Shown: in pieces, positions 1 to 7,140 of the stretch
Layout of the letters: the number at the start of each line of letters is the position of its first letter
Numbering within the stretch: position 1 is the stretch's first letter
NCBI GenBank assembly: GCA_002373755.1
Contig: DFJU01000088.1
Span: 1,561-20,878, forward strand
Length of the DNA stretch: 19,318 nucleotides
Direction: 5' to 3'
Source of the DNA: Bacteroidales bacterium UBA3663
Lineage (GTDB): Bacteria > Bacteroidota > Bacteroidia > Bacteroidales > UBA3663
The notes under the pieces: model-generated
Database searches by the model: none
What the model saw: only the letters and a program-made list of their open reading frames with translations
What the model was told of the DNA's origin: nothing
Position numbers and translations under genes: made by a program

Positions 1-1
1 C

Positions 2-1174
2 GTGATGGACGACGGCTGGTTCGGCTCGAAATATCCGCGCGCAGTTGACAATGCCGCACTCGGCGACTGGACGGTCGATGTGCGCAAGCTGCCCAAAGGC
101 ATCGAAGGGCTGTTGGCCGATGCCCGACGCAACAACGTCAAGTTCGGCATCTGGATCGAACCAGAAATGGCCAACACCACATCCGAACTCTACGAACAAC
201 ACCCCGACTGGGTGCTCAAAGTGCCCAACCGCGATGCCATGATGGGACGAGGCGGCACTCAGGTCGTGCTCGACATGGCCAACCCCAAGGTGCAGGAACA
301 CGTCTTCGGCGTGGTTGACCGCCTGCTCAGCCAATATCCCGAAATCGCCTACATCAAGTGGGACGCCAACGCACCGGTCATGAACCACGGCAGCCAATAC
401 CTCCCCGCCGCCGACCAGAGCCACCTCTACATCGCCTACCACAACGGACTCATCGACGTGTGCCGCCGCATCCGCGAGAAGTATCCCGACGTCATCATCC
501 AATGCTGCGCTTCGGGCGGCGGACGTGCCAACTACGGCCTGCTCCCCTACTTCGACGAATTCTGGGTGTCGGACAACACCGATGCCCTCCAGCGCGTCCG
601 TATGCAGTGGGGCACAAGCTACTTCTTCCCCGCCATCGCCATGGCCAGCCACATCTCGGCCTGCCCCAACCACCAGACGTTCCGCACCGTGCCGCTCAAA
701 TACCGCATCGACGTCGCAATGTCGGGTCGTCTTGGAATGGAAATCCAGCCCAAACACATGTCCAACGATGAAAAAGAGCTGTGCCGGCGCGCCATCGCCG
801 ACTACAAGCAGATCCGCCCCGTCGTGCAGTTCGGCAACCTCTACCGCCTCCATTCGCCCTACGCCGGCGACGATTTGGCCTCACTCATGTACGTGTCCGA
901 CGACCGCAGTCTGGCCGTCTTCTACTGGTACAAGCTCGAAACCTTCAAGAACCAGCACCTGCCGCGCATCAAGATGCAGGGTCTCGACCCCGACCGCCGC
1001 TACGTGATTCACGAGCTGAACCGCATTGACCGTCAACCGCTTGCGTGCGAGGGCAAGAGCTACTCCGGTGCATATCTGATGTCGCACGGCCTCGAACTGC
1101 CGTACCGCCACATCGTCGATTACCACAAGCAGAACGACTGGTGCAGCCGTGTGCTCCAACTGACGGCAGAATGA
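2..1174 (+). CDS. GH36 alpha-galactosidase, 3' part
   Basis: This is the C-terminal 390 residues of a glycoside hydrolase family 36 enzyme, which releases terminal alpha-linked galactose (or N-acetylgalactosamine) by a retaining mechanism. The gene enters from the left: family members are roughly 700 residues, so the N-terminal beta-sandwich and first part of the barrel lie outside, and the in-frame GTG at the edge is not the start. Visible motifs are DDGWFG (residues 3-8), GIWIEPEM (49-56), the nucleophile strand YIKWDANAPV with Asp121, CASGGGR (169-175) and VSDNTDA (189-195), whose aspartates supply the acid/base. The usual KWDMNR is KWDANAP here, a variant I associate with Bacteroidota GH36 enzymes. 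A terminator-like hairpin follows about 60 bases after the stop. No signal peptide can be assessed. Substrate is inferred from family only. Confidence 0.93.
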   Translation: MMDDGWFGSKYPRAVDNAALGDWTVDVRKLPKGIEGLLADARRNNVKFGIWIEPEMANTTSELYEQHPDWVLKVPNRDAMMGRGGTQVVLDMANPKVQEHVFGVVDRLLSQYPEIAYIKWDANAPVMNHGSQYLPAADQSHLYIAYHNGLIDVCRRIREKYPDVIIQCCASGGGRANYGLLPYFDEFWVSDNTDALQRVRMQWGTSYFFPAIAMASHISACPNHQTFRTVPLKYRIDVAMSGRLGMEIQPKHMSNDEKELCRRAIADYKQIRPVVQFGNLYRLHSPYAGDDLASLMYVSDDRSLAVFYWYKLETFKNQHLPRIKMQGLDPDRRYVIHELNRIDRQPLACEGKSYSGAYLMSHGLELPYRHIVDYHKQNDWCSRVLQLTAE

Positions 1175-1236
1175 ACTTCTCGGCCGATGGGATTTGGCAA
1201 CGTGCCGCATCAGCCATCGGTTCGCCAACGCATGTA

Positions 1237-1268
1237 GAGACGTCACATTGTGGCGTCTCATTTTTTGT
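1237..1268 (+). terminator. Hairpin and T-run after GH36
   Basis: Arms 1237-1246 and 1250-1259 pair over 10 bases with one G-U pair and a 3-base loop, followed by a T-rich run. It fits a rho-independent terminator for the alpha-galactosidase gene. The same 23-base stem-loop recurs exactly at 2341-2363, so it is also a member of a dispersed palindrome family. Confidence 0.7.
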
Positions 1269-1347
1269 TTTTGGGGATTTCTCCACGAATTGAAATGAAT
1301 TGGAAATCAATTTTGGGGTTGTGGCCGATGCACTACGCGAAAAAAAT

Positions 1348-1380
1348 CTCGCAACTGCATTGTGGGGATGCGGTTGCGAG
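1348..1380. repeat. 13-bp intergenic hairpin
   Basis: Arms 1348-1360 (CTCGCAACTGCAT) and 1368-1380 (ATGCGGTTGCGAG) pair fully, with one G-U pair and a 7-base loop. It lies directly after GGCCGATG (1323-1330) and CTACGCGA (1333-1340). A weaker 7-bp hairpin follows at 1408-1426. The 1175-1458 gap has no credible gene; it holds these hairpins and octamers. Function unknown; the weaker hairpin could help end the minus-strand lipoprotein transcript. Confidence 0.55.
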
Positions 1381-1458
1381 AGGATATTTGTGATTTATAG
1401 TCGAACGAATTCCCTTGAGGGGAATTTTCTCAAAGCTCCATATCCACTCCATGAAATG

Positions 1459-2172
1459 TTAATCCTTGAGACAATGTTGAATTTTCGACATCGGAATTTG
1501 TAGGTAAATTGGCACATGGGTGTCCGCTGTATCCAATTTGTAATTATAATCCATCAGAAATTTCGAATCAACTACATATTGCGTGTGGCTCTCTAAGAAA
1601 AGGGATAAATCCTCGATGCTGTAATTCTTATATATGAGCCCATGCTCAAGAATTTGACTCTGATGGTGCTTTAACTCATTGTTAAACAGTTCTGTAAAGA
1701 TGCTGTCAACTTCTATCTTGAATGGATTTCCTGTATTGTTATATATTGAATTAAAAGGGAATTCAAGAGTATTATATTTTGTTTCGAATGTTGAAATTCC
1801 ATTGATGCCAGAAGAAATGGCCTTGACACTAATTGAAAAATAATCCGGATAATTAAGCATAGTGTCAATACTAATCAGTGTACATAAAGAATCAATGAAC
1901 TCTTTGGGTGAATAATGAAAGTCAATTTTTTTTACAAGTAACATCCACCAAGAGACATCATCAGTCATCCAATTTCGGACATTTTCAACGTCTGTAGAGT
2001 TTCCAATTGGATAATCAATATCCATATCGATTAAACATCTACTGCCATCATGCAACGTTATGGAATCTGAGAAATTTATCGTCTCATATTGTATTCCATC
2101 AACTGTTTTAAATTCATTCTTGCACGAAGAGAGCAGAATAAATGCTAATATTATGCTAACAATATGTCTCAT
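1459..2172 (-). CDS. Putative lipoprotein, DUF3298-like C-terminus
   Basis: I prefer the start at 2172 (MRHIVSIILAF...) over the longer frame from 2226, because it gives a lipoprotein signal: a basic start, a hydrophobic stretch and LLSSC, with the lipidated Cys at residue 17. The mature protein is about 220 residues, with no further membrane segment. The stretch DIDYPIGN... and the C-terminal segment FLMDYNYKL...VPIYLQIPMSKI resemble, by eye, the end of DUF3298/RsiV-like domains (a tyrosine-rich strand, then a proline-centred strand and an amphipathic end). This is a weak family guess. Function is unknown; envelope location is inferred from the lipobox. The gene is clearly more AT-rich than all neighbours and uses AT-ending codons, which suggests acquisition from elsewhere. 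Related repeats lie on both sides. Confidence 0.75.
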   Translation of the reverse strand: MRHIVSIILAFILLSSCKNEFKTVDGIQYETINFSDSITLHDGSRCLIDMDIDYPIGNSTDVENVRNWMTDDVSWWMLLVKKIDFHYSPKEFIDSLCTLISIDTMLNYPDYFSISVKAISSGINGISTFETKYNTLEFPFNSIYNNTGNPFKIEVDSIFTELFNNELKHHQSQILEHGLIYKNYSIEDLSLFLESHTQYVVDSKFLMDYNYKLDTADTHVPIYLQIPMSKIQHCLKD

Positions 2173-2276
2173 TTCGTTATTTATATTTTGGTCTTCCATA
2201 ATTCTTTTTAGGATGCAAATATACAATTAGTCCGTGAATTATTGTAAATATTTCCGCATTTTTTGCGGGGAATGTA

Positions 2277-2298
2277 GAGACGATGTGCACATCGTCTC
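2277..2298. repeat. Perfect 22-bp palindrome
   Basis: GAGACGATGTG is followed at once by its reverse complement, preceded by TGTA. The outer GTAGAGACG...CGTCTC shell matches the elements at 1237, 2341 and 14725, while the core differs. It belongs to a dispersed palindrome family of unknown role. Confidence 0.75.
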
Positions 2299-2340
2299 CA
2301 TCCACTGGCGAAAATGAATATTCAAAACAAATTGGAAATT

Positions 2341-2363
2341 GAGACGTCACATTGTGGCGTCTC
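2341..2363. repeat. GAGACG palindrome, copy of 1237-1259
   Basis: This 23-base stem-loop is identical to the one at 1237-1259, but CTAC follows its right end, whereas TGTA precedes the left end of the other copy. The full unit is therefore probably GTAGAGACG-core-CGTCTCTAC with ends trimmed differently. A half copy (GAGACGCGCC) occurs at 2433-2442. Confidence 0.75.
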
Positions 2364-2473
2364 TACGGGCAGATTGCTCCTCAAAAAACTGATTTCAATT
2401 GATTTCAATTCGTGGAGAATTATCCAAAATTAGAGACGCGCCAACCAAAAATAACTCGTGGAGAAAACCATCG

Positions 2474-2506
2474 TTCAAATGGCATTCAAACGGTGTTCAA
2501 ACGGTG
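2474..2506. repeat. Three 11-bp tandem units
   Basis: The units are TTCAAATGGCA, TTCAAACGGTG and TTCAAACGGTG in direct succession; the last two are identical. It is a short direct repeat that could be slippage-prone or a binding-site array. No function can be assigned. Confidence 0.65.
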
Positions 2507-2660
2507 AAAAAATCGCGTAGCGAGGGTATTATCAGCCTACTATTAGGGTACTATCAGGTATTATTCGCGTAGTGAGCATCGGCCGAAACGGAAAAACGCC
2601 ATTCCACGGCCTTACACTCTGCGTGATTTTTTCCACGTCATCGGCGTTCAGCAGCACAGC

Positions 2661-2692
2661 ATTGCTCAAATGGGAAAAAAAGAGTAAATTTG
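2661..2692 (+). promoter_or_regulatory. Bacteroidota-type promoter for 2727 gene
   Basis: TAAATTTG at 2685-2692 matches the -7 consensus TAnnTTTG. ATTG at 2661-2664, 20 bases upstream, is one mismatch from the -33 TTTG. The start codon follows 34 bases after the -7 box. Confidence 0.6.
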
Positions 2693-2726
2693 CGGTCAGA
2701 ATCCACGTAGCACACACAAACACACA

Positions 2727-3395
2727 ATGAATTACAGCGAAATCTACAATGCGGCGCAGCTGACGGAGCGCATTCAGGAAATCGGCTTCCTGCCGCTGCT
2801 GCCGAGCGCAATCGCAGGCTTTTCGGCCGAAGAGATGGTGGCCGACGACTGCCGCTACGTGACTTTTCCCGACGGTGGCTGGGACTGGCCGCTCTGGAAA
2901 TGGAAAGGTCCTGTGGTGACCGACGGCAACTGCGTCTATGGCAAATTTTTCGACAAGAAGGCCGGTTTCATCAGCCGCGAGTGGTGGCCCGATTTCTGCA
3001 ACTACCGGCGCAGCCGCTACCCCGCGCCGGCCGAAGGCTCGATCGAAGAGGCCATCCTGCTCACCCTGCGCGAACATGGCAGCCTCATCACCCGACAGCT
3101 GCGCGCCGCCTGCGACTTCACGGGCCACGGGATGCGCAGCCGCTTCGATGGCTACGTCACGCGGCTGGAAATGGCCTGCTACGTGATTACGGAAGATTTC
3201 GTCTATCCCACCGACCGCCACGGACAGCCCTACGGCTGGGGCTTGTCGCTGCTCACCACGCCGGAAAAGTTGTTCGGCCACGATGACGGACAATGCAGCC
3301 GCTCGCCCGAAGAGTCATTCCAACGGCTACGCGACCATTTCCGCCAGATTCTGCCCGATGCGCCAGAGGCAAAAATCCGCAAAATCATCGGCTAA
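2727..3395 (+). CDS. AlkZ/YcaQ-related winged-helix protein
   Basis: This 222-residue protein resembles by eye the short AlkZ-related (YcaQ/HTH_42 group) proteins of Bacteroidota. Full-length YcaQ/AlkZ enzymes are DNA glycosylases that unhook interstrand crosslinks and are about 400 residues, so this is a reduced relative. Recognisable stretches are an aromatic segment (GGWDWPLWKWKGPV), YGKFFDKKAGFISREWWPDF (about 71-90), and a helical part with RQLRAACDF and RFDGYVTRLEM that fits a winged-helix domain. No signal peptide or membrane segment is visible, so it is probably cytoplasmic. It begins 34 bases after a promoter match and lies 97 bases before the GH28 gene; shared transcription is possible but the functions look unrelated. 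Family placement is moderate, catalytic activity uncertain. Confidence 0.7.
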   Translation: MNYSEIYNAAQLTERIQEIGFLPLLPSAIAGFSAEEMVADDCRYVTFPDGGWDWPLWKWKGPVVTDGNCVYGKFFDKKAGFISREWWPDFCNYRRSRYPAPAEGSIEEAILLTLREHGSLITRQLRAACDFTGHGMRSRFDGYVTRLEMACYVITEDFVYPTDRHGQPYGWGLSLLTTPEKLFGHDDGQCSRSPEESFQRLRDHFRQILPDAPEAKIRKIIG

Positions 3396-3492
3396 AGGAC
3401 GACGGCGATTCCCGACCGCGAGGCATCGGACATAGCCAAAAGAAAAAACTAACGAATCAATTCACACGAAACAATTTAACCAAAAAAATCTT

Positions 3493-4914
3493 ATGCAAAT
3501 CAAAAAGACATTTTTCATCGCACTGCTCGCATTGGCGGCGGCATCGGCATCGGCCACAACGACTTTCAACGTGCGCGACTTCGGAGCCAAGGGCGACGGC
3601 CGGACGCTCGACCACACGGCAATCAACGCGGCAATCGAGGCGGCCGAAAAGGCGGGCGGCGGTCAGGTCTGTCTGCCGGCCGGGACGTACCTGTCGGGCA
3701 GCATCAGGCTCAAATCGAACATCGACCTGCATCTGGAAAGCGGAGCTACGATATTGGCCGCGCCATCGTCGATGAAGGCGTACGACGAGAGCGAATCGTT
3801 CGGCGGCTTCCCGGAGTATCAGGACGGCGGCCACACCTACTTCCACAACTCGCTCATCTGGGCCGAGGGGCAGCACAATGTCTCAATCACGGGGCGCGGC
3901 ACAATCGACGGTGAAGGATTGACCAAAAAGGACACAGAAAAGGCGGGCAACGTGCAGGGAGGCAGCATCGGCACGGGCGACAAGGCCATCGCGCTCAAAC
4001 TGTGCCGCAACATCTTGATCCGCGACGTGACAATCTACCGCGGTGGACATTTCGCCATCATCGTGACGGGCTGCGAAATCGGAACCATCGACAATGTGAC
4101 AATCGACACCAACCGCGACGGCATCGACATCGACTGCTGCAAATACCTCTCGGTGACGAACTGCAAGGTCAACACGCCCAACGACGACGCCATCGTGCTC
4201 AAGTCGAGCTACGCGCTGAAACGTCCGTCAGCCTGCGAGCACATCACCATCGCAAATTGCACCGTAACAGGCTACAAGTTAGGTACTTTCATCGACGGAA
4301 CATACCAGCCGGAAAAGGTCAATTGGGTGTGCGGACGCATCAAACTCGGCACCGAATCGAACGGCGGATACCGCAACATCACCATCACGAACTGCACCTG
4401 CATGTGGTCGTCGGGACTTGCCTTCGAGGAGGTTGACCAGGGCCGCATGGAGAACATCGTCGTGTCCAACATCACCCTCGAACACGTCCACCACTACCCC
4501 ATCTACATCACCACAGGATGCCGCAACCGTGGTCCGAAGGAGGTCACCACGCCGTCGTACGCCGCAAACATCAGCATCTCGAACGTCATCGCGACCGACT
4601 GCGATTCGTTGGCCGGAATCATCATCACGGGCATGGCCGATGAACCGTTGCACAACATCTCGTTGCAGGACATCTACGTGGAATTTCGCGGCGGCGGCGA
4701 GGCTTATCCGGCCGGAAAATCGTACCGAGAACAGGGCACCAACTACCCCGAACCGCGCTGGGCTGGTCCGACGCCGGCCTACGGACTCTATGCTCGCCAC
4801 GTTGACGGCTTGCGCCTTCGCAACGTCCGCTTCGCATTGCAACGTCCCGACGGCCGTCCGGCAATTCTGCTCGACGACGTGAAGAACGAGGTCATCGTCG
4901 ATGTCGAACACTGA
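3493..4914 (+). CDS. Secreted GH28 polygalacturonase-like enzyme
   Basis: This is a right-handed beta-helix glycoside hydrolase of family 28, which cleaves alpha-1,4-galacturonosyl or related pectin bonds by inversion. Residues 1-21 form a signal peptide ending ASA, so the enzyme is exported. The mature protein opens with the typical FNVRDFGAKGDG (25-36) and has GRGTIDGEG (134-142), NRDGID (207-212, for the usual NTDG), NDD (230-232) and RIK (282-284). The Gly-His-Gly motif that normally supplies the catalytic-site His in polygalacturonases is not seen; the equivalent stretch reads GYKLGTF (260-266). Together with length 473 this suggests a divergent exo-type or non-homogalacturonan specificity. 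A bidirectional terminator separates it from the convergent GH43 gene. Family is secure; substrate is not. Confidence 0.92.
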   Translation: MQIKKTFFIALLALAAASASATTTFNVRDFGAKGDGRTLDHTAINAAIEAAEKAGGGQVCLPAGTYLSGSIRLKSNIDLHLESGATILAAPSSMKAYDESESFGGFPEYQDGGHTYFHNSLIWAEGQHNVSITGRGTIDGEGLTKKDTEKAGNVQGGSIGTGDKAIALKLCRNILIRDVTIYRGGHFAIIVTGCEIGTIDNVTIDTNRDGIDIDCCKYLSVTNCKVNTPNDDAIVLKSSYALKRPSACEHITIANCTVTGYKLGTFIDGTYQPEKVNWVCGRIKLGTESNGGYRNITITNCTCMWSSGLAFEEVDQGRMENIVVSNITLEHVHHYPIYITTGCRNRGPKEVTTPSYAANISISNVIATDCDSLAGIIITGMADEPLHNISLQDIYVEFRGGGEAYPAGKSYREQGTNYPEPRWAGPTPAYGLYARHVDGLRLRNVRFALQRPDGRPAILLDDVKNEVIVDVEH

Positions 4915-4941
4915 CCGGACCGACACATCAAACGTATGACG

Positions 4942-4978
4942 AAAAAAGGCTGCGACAATGTCGTAGCCCCATTTTTTT
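4942..4978. terminator. Bidirectional terminator, GH28/GH43 genes
   Basis: Arms GGCTGCGAC (4948-4956) and GTCGTAGCC (4960-4968) pair over 9 bases with one G-U and a 3-base loop. An A-run lies to the left and a T-run to the right, so it can act on both strands between two convergent genes. No other gene is visible in this gap. Confidence 0.85.
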
Positions 4979-5042
4979 CTGAAGGTGACCTCAAAAACAA
5001 CGTAGCGAAGCCTCCAATTCTTCACTCTTATTTCTTAATTCA

Positions 5043-6872
5043 TCACTCCCTCGCTCCCTCAAGGAACTCCGTCAGCACCCGGTTGAACTCCTCCGGCCGG
5101 TCCATATTGAGCATGTGGCCGCAGTCGGGCAACACCACCAGACTGCTGTTCGGCAGATAGTCCATCATGCCGATTCTGGAACCCTCGCGCCAATCCTTCT
5201 CGCCGCGCACAAACAGACACGGGACCGACGGCCGACGCGCCTTGAGCGAATCCATCGCCTCGCGTCCGTAGTAGCAGTGCGTCTCGTGGTTGAGAGCCTG
5301 CCACGCCGTCCATTCGTCCACCATTCTGGCCAACGGCTTACGCATCCTTTCCCGCTGACTACCACCCGATTGCATCATAATTTCGAGCCATTCCTTCTTG
5401 TATTGGCCGATGCCTTTCGCCCGCACCGACTCGATGTCGGCCGACTTCCGCGCCAACTCTGCGCTGTCCATCGGCTCGTTGACGCTCGGACTGTTGCGGA
5501 TGCCGCCCGATGCCATCGTGCACGACAAGAGCCGCTCGGGATACATCGCAACGAGATCGCCCGCAATGAACGAACCCATCGAAAGGCCGACCACATGCGC
5601 CCGACTTATGCCCAACGAATCCATCACGGCGACCACATCGTCGGCATGCGTAAAGCGTTCACCTTCAACCTGATCGGACGACAGCCCATAGCCACGCAGG
5701 TCGATGCGCACTACGCGATATTTTTCGGCCAACGCACCGAGCTGTTCGTCCCACATCCGCCGGTCGAGCGAATGGCCGTGCAGCAGGATGACCGTCTCGC
5801 GTTCGCCACCGTCGTTATGGCCGATGGCGTTCGCCGTAACATCGTAGTACAGCCAGCCCGAACCGCTCACGCGGACGCGGTCGGACAACAGATGGACGTT
5901 GCCATTGCGCGGGGCTGCGGCATTGGCCATAATCCGCCCGAATTCGTGCGTCGGCCAGACACGCCGGATGCTGCCGTCGGTCGCGTAGTGAAGCCTGTCG
6001 GCCGCAATGCTGCGTCGCACGCCCGGATGGCTGAACGGCTCGTTGTAGAGGCTCAGGTCGGCCGTGTGGTAGAAGAGCCACCATTGGCCGCAGAACTCAA
6101 CAATGCTGTGGTGGTTCGTGCCGCTGTTGACGGGGTCGAGGATGATGCCGCGATAGGTGAAGGGGCCGAGCGGATTCGTGGCCGTGCAATAGGTGATGCG
6201 CGGCTGGTGATGGTTGAACGGGCCGTCGCTGTACGAGAAATAGTAGGTGTCGCCCACGCGGTGCATCCACGCCGCCTCGAAGAAGTCGGGCACGCCGTCA
6301 AGCACGTGTACGCTGTCGGCCAACGAAATCATGTCGGCGGCCAATGGGACACAGAGCGGCGTGTTCTGGCCGACGTAGAGGTAGGCCCGTCCGTCGCGGT
6401 CGATGAAGACGCAGGGGTCGATGAAATCGCGGTCGCACACCACGCCTGGCGAGTCGATCGAGATGAGCGGATGACCCAAGGCGTCGCGGAACGGCCCGTC
6501 AGGTCTGTCGGCCACAGCCACGCCGATGTGCCGCTTGTCGGTCGGGAAATAGAGGTAGAACTTGCCGTCGCGCTCAATGCAATCGGGAGCCCACGCGCAT
6601 GACTTCGCCCACGACGTCTGCCGTAACGGATTGAAAATCACGCCGTGGTCGCGCCAATGCTCCATGTCGGTGGTCGAATAGACGTGGTAGTCCTCCATGT
6701 CGAAGCGCACGGCATCGCTCCTGTCGTGGCTCGGATAGACCCAAAGCGTGTCGTGGAAGACGTGCGCCGAGGGGTCGGCCGTATAGTTGTCGAGCACGAT
6801 GGGGTTTGTGGCCGATGCAACGGACGTCACACCCGAAAAGATGACACTGAAGATAATTCCAACAATTTTCAT
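5043..6872 (-). CDS. GH43 glycosidase fused to alpha/beta hydrolase
   Basis: This single 609-residue reading frame has two enzyme domains. Residues 1-21 look like a signal peptide. Residues 22-312 form a GH43 five-bladed propeller (arabinofuranosidase, xylosidase or related) with Asp33 (TADPS) as base, Asp152 (FIDPC) and Glu199 (FFEAAW) as acid, i.e. all three catalytic carboxylates. Residues 333-609 form an alpha/beta hydrolase: oxyanion HGHS (365-368), nucleophile elbow GLSMG with Ser431, Asp560 (GEKDW) and His586 (CGHML), so this triad is also intact. The usual C-terminal beta-sandwich of many GH43 proteins is absent and the hydrolase begins after a linker of about 20 residues. I infer a periplasmic or exported bifunctional enzyme removing both a sugar side chain and an ester, but the ester substrate is unknown. 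It faces the GH28 gene convergently. Confidence 0.9.
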   Translation of the reverse strand: MKIVGIIFSVIFSGVTSVASATNPIVLDNYTADPSAHVFHDTLWVYPSHDRSDAVRFDMEDYHVYSTTDMEHWRDHGVIFNPLRQTSWAKSCAWAPDCIERDGKFYLYFPTDKRHIGVAVADRPDGPFRDALGHPLISIDSPGVVCDRDFIDPCVFIDRDGRAYLYVGQNTPLCVPLAADMISLADSVHVLDGVPDFFEAAWMHRVGDTYYFSYSDGPFNHHQPRITYCTATNPLGPFTYRGIILDPVNSGTNHHSIVEFCGQWWLFYHTADLSLYNEPFSHPGVRRSIAADRLHYATDGSIRRVWPTHEFGRIMANAAAPRNGNVHLLSDRVRVSGSGWLYYDVTANAIGHNDGGERETVILLHGHSLDRRMWDEQLGALAEKYRVVRIDLRGYGLSSDQVEGERFTHADDVVAVMDSLGISRAHVVGLSMGSFIAGDLVAMYPERLLSCTMASGGIRNSPSVNEPMDSAELARKSADIESVRAKGIGQYKKEWLEIMMQSGGSQRERMRKPLARMVDEWTAWQALNHETHCYYGREAMDSLKARRPSVPCLFVRGEKDWREGSRIGMMDYLPNSSLVVLPDCGHMLNMDRPEEFNRVLTEFLEGARE

Positions 6873-6899
6873 AGCTGACGGTTTCTGTTTTTCAGGTCG

Positions 6900-6907
6900 C
6901 GAAGATA
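6900..6907 (-). promoter_or_regulatory. Near-consensus -7 box for GH43 gene
   Basis: On the minus strand TATCTTCG is one mismatch from TAnnTTTG and lies 27 bases before the start codon. GTTG stands about 20 bases further upstream, one mismatch from TTTG. A GGCCGATG octamer (6913-6920 on the minus strand) lies between the two boxes. Confidence 0.45.
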
Positions 6908-7017
6908 GTCAACATCGGCCAACACAGCAACAGATTGCACGAAAAAGAGACGCTACGCGACTTCCGCCGCCGCTTCATCGTCCGACGTCCGACATTTCAA
7001 CAACGAAATCCACGTAG

Positions 7018-7038
7018 TTATCCACAGACTTATGAACA
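7018..7038 (+). other. Two candidate DnaA boxes
   Basis: TTATCCACA (7018-7026) is an exact match to the DnaA box consensus TTATNCACA. Three bases later TTATGAACA (7030-7038) differs at one position. They lie in the 268-base gap between the GH43 gene and korB, which otherwise contains only the GH43 promoter, one CTACGCGA (6953-6960) and the korB terminator. Origin function is not implied by two sites. Confidence 0.4.
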
Positions 7039-7080
7039 ATGACGTTGATAAGTGCGGGGACATGAAAGACATCGACCAAC

Positions 7081-7118
7081 AAAAAATCAGGCCACCCCGC
7101 AACCGGAATGGCCTGATT
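7081..7118 (-). terminator. korB terminator
   Basis: Arms 7085-7094 and 7109-7118 (AATCAGGCCA and its complement) form a 10-bp stem with a 14-base loop. Read on the minus strand, a T-run follows. It sits 23 bases after the korB stop codon. Confidence 0.85.
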
Positions 7119-7140
7119 ATCGTGTGTAAATTAGGACTGA

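Larger units (their letters stand above)
2173..2660. other. Gene-free, repeat-rich stretch
   Basis: No credible gene is seen. The stretch holds two GAGACG palindromes, the segment CAATTCGTGGAG (near 2407), which is the reverse complement of CTCCACGAATTG near 1282, an 11-bp tandem repeat at 2474-2506, two inverted CTACGCGA octamers (2513-2520, 2565-2572) and an inverted GGCCGATG (2577-2584). It looks like a landing zone for small dispersed repeats. Confidence 0.6.

Noticed and set aside
2173-2226. Longer N-terminus of the lipoprotein (start at 2226)
   Set aside because: It would bury the lipobox signal behind 18 charged and polar residues; the internal Met at 2172 gives a normal lipoprotein signal.
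2532-3293. Minus-strand frame of 253 codons opposite the AlkZ-related gene
   Set aside because: Antisense to a gene with recognisable domain features and its own promoter; composition typical of a shadow frame.
5115-6602. Long plus-strand open frame of 495 codons opposite the GH43-hydrolase gene
   Set aside because: It is antisense to a gene with two complete catalytic sites, rich in Arg/Val/His/Ala as expected from GC-rich antisense frames, and shows no recognisable domain or promoter.
1-6900. Complete polysaccharide utilisation locus
   Set aside because: GH36, GH28 and GH43 genes are near each other, but no SusC/SusD pair or sensor-regulator is visible and unrelated genes intervene.
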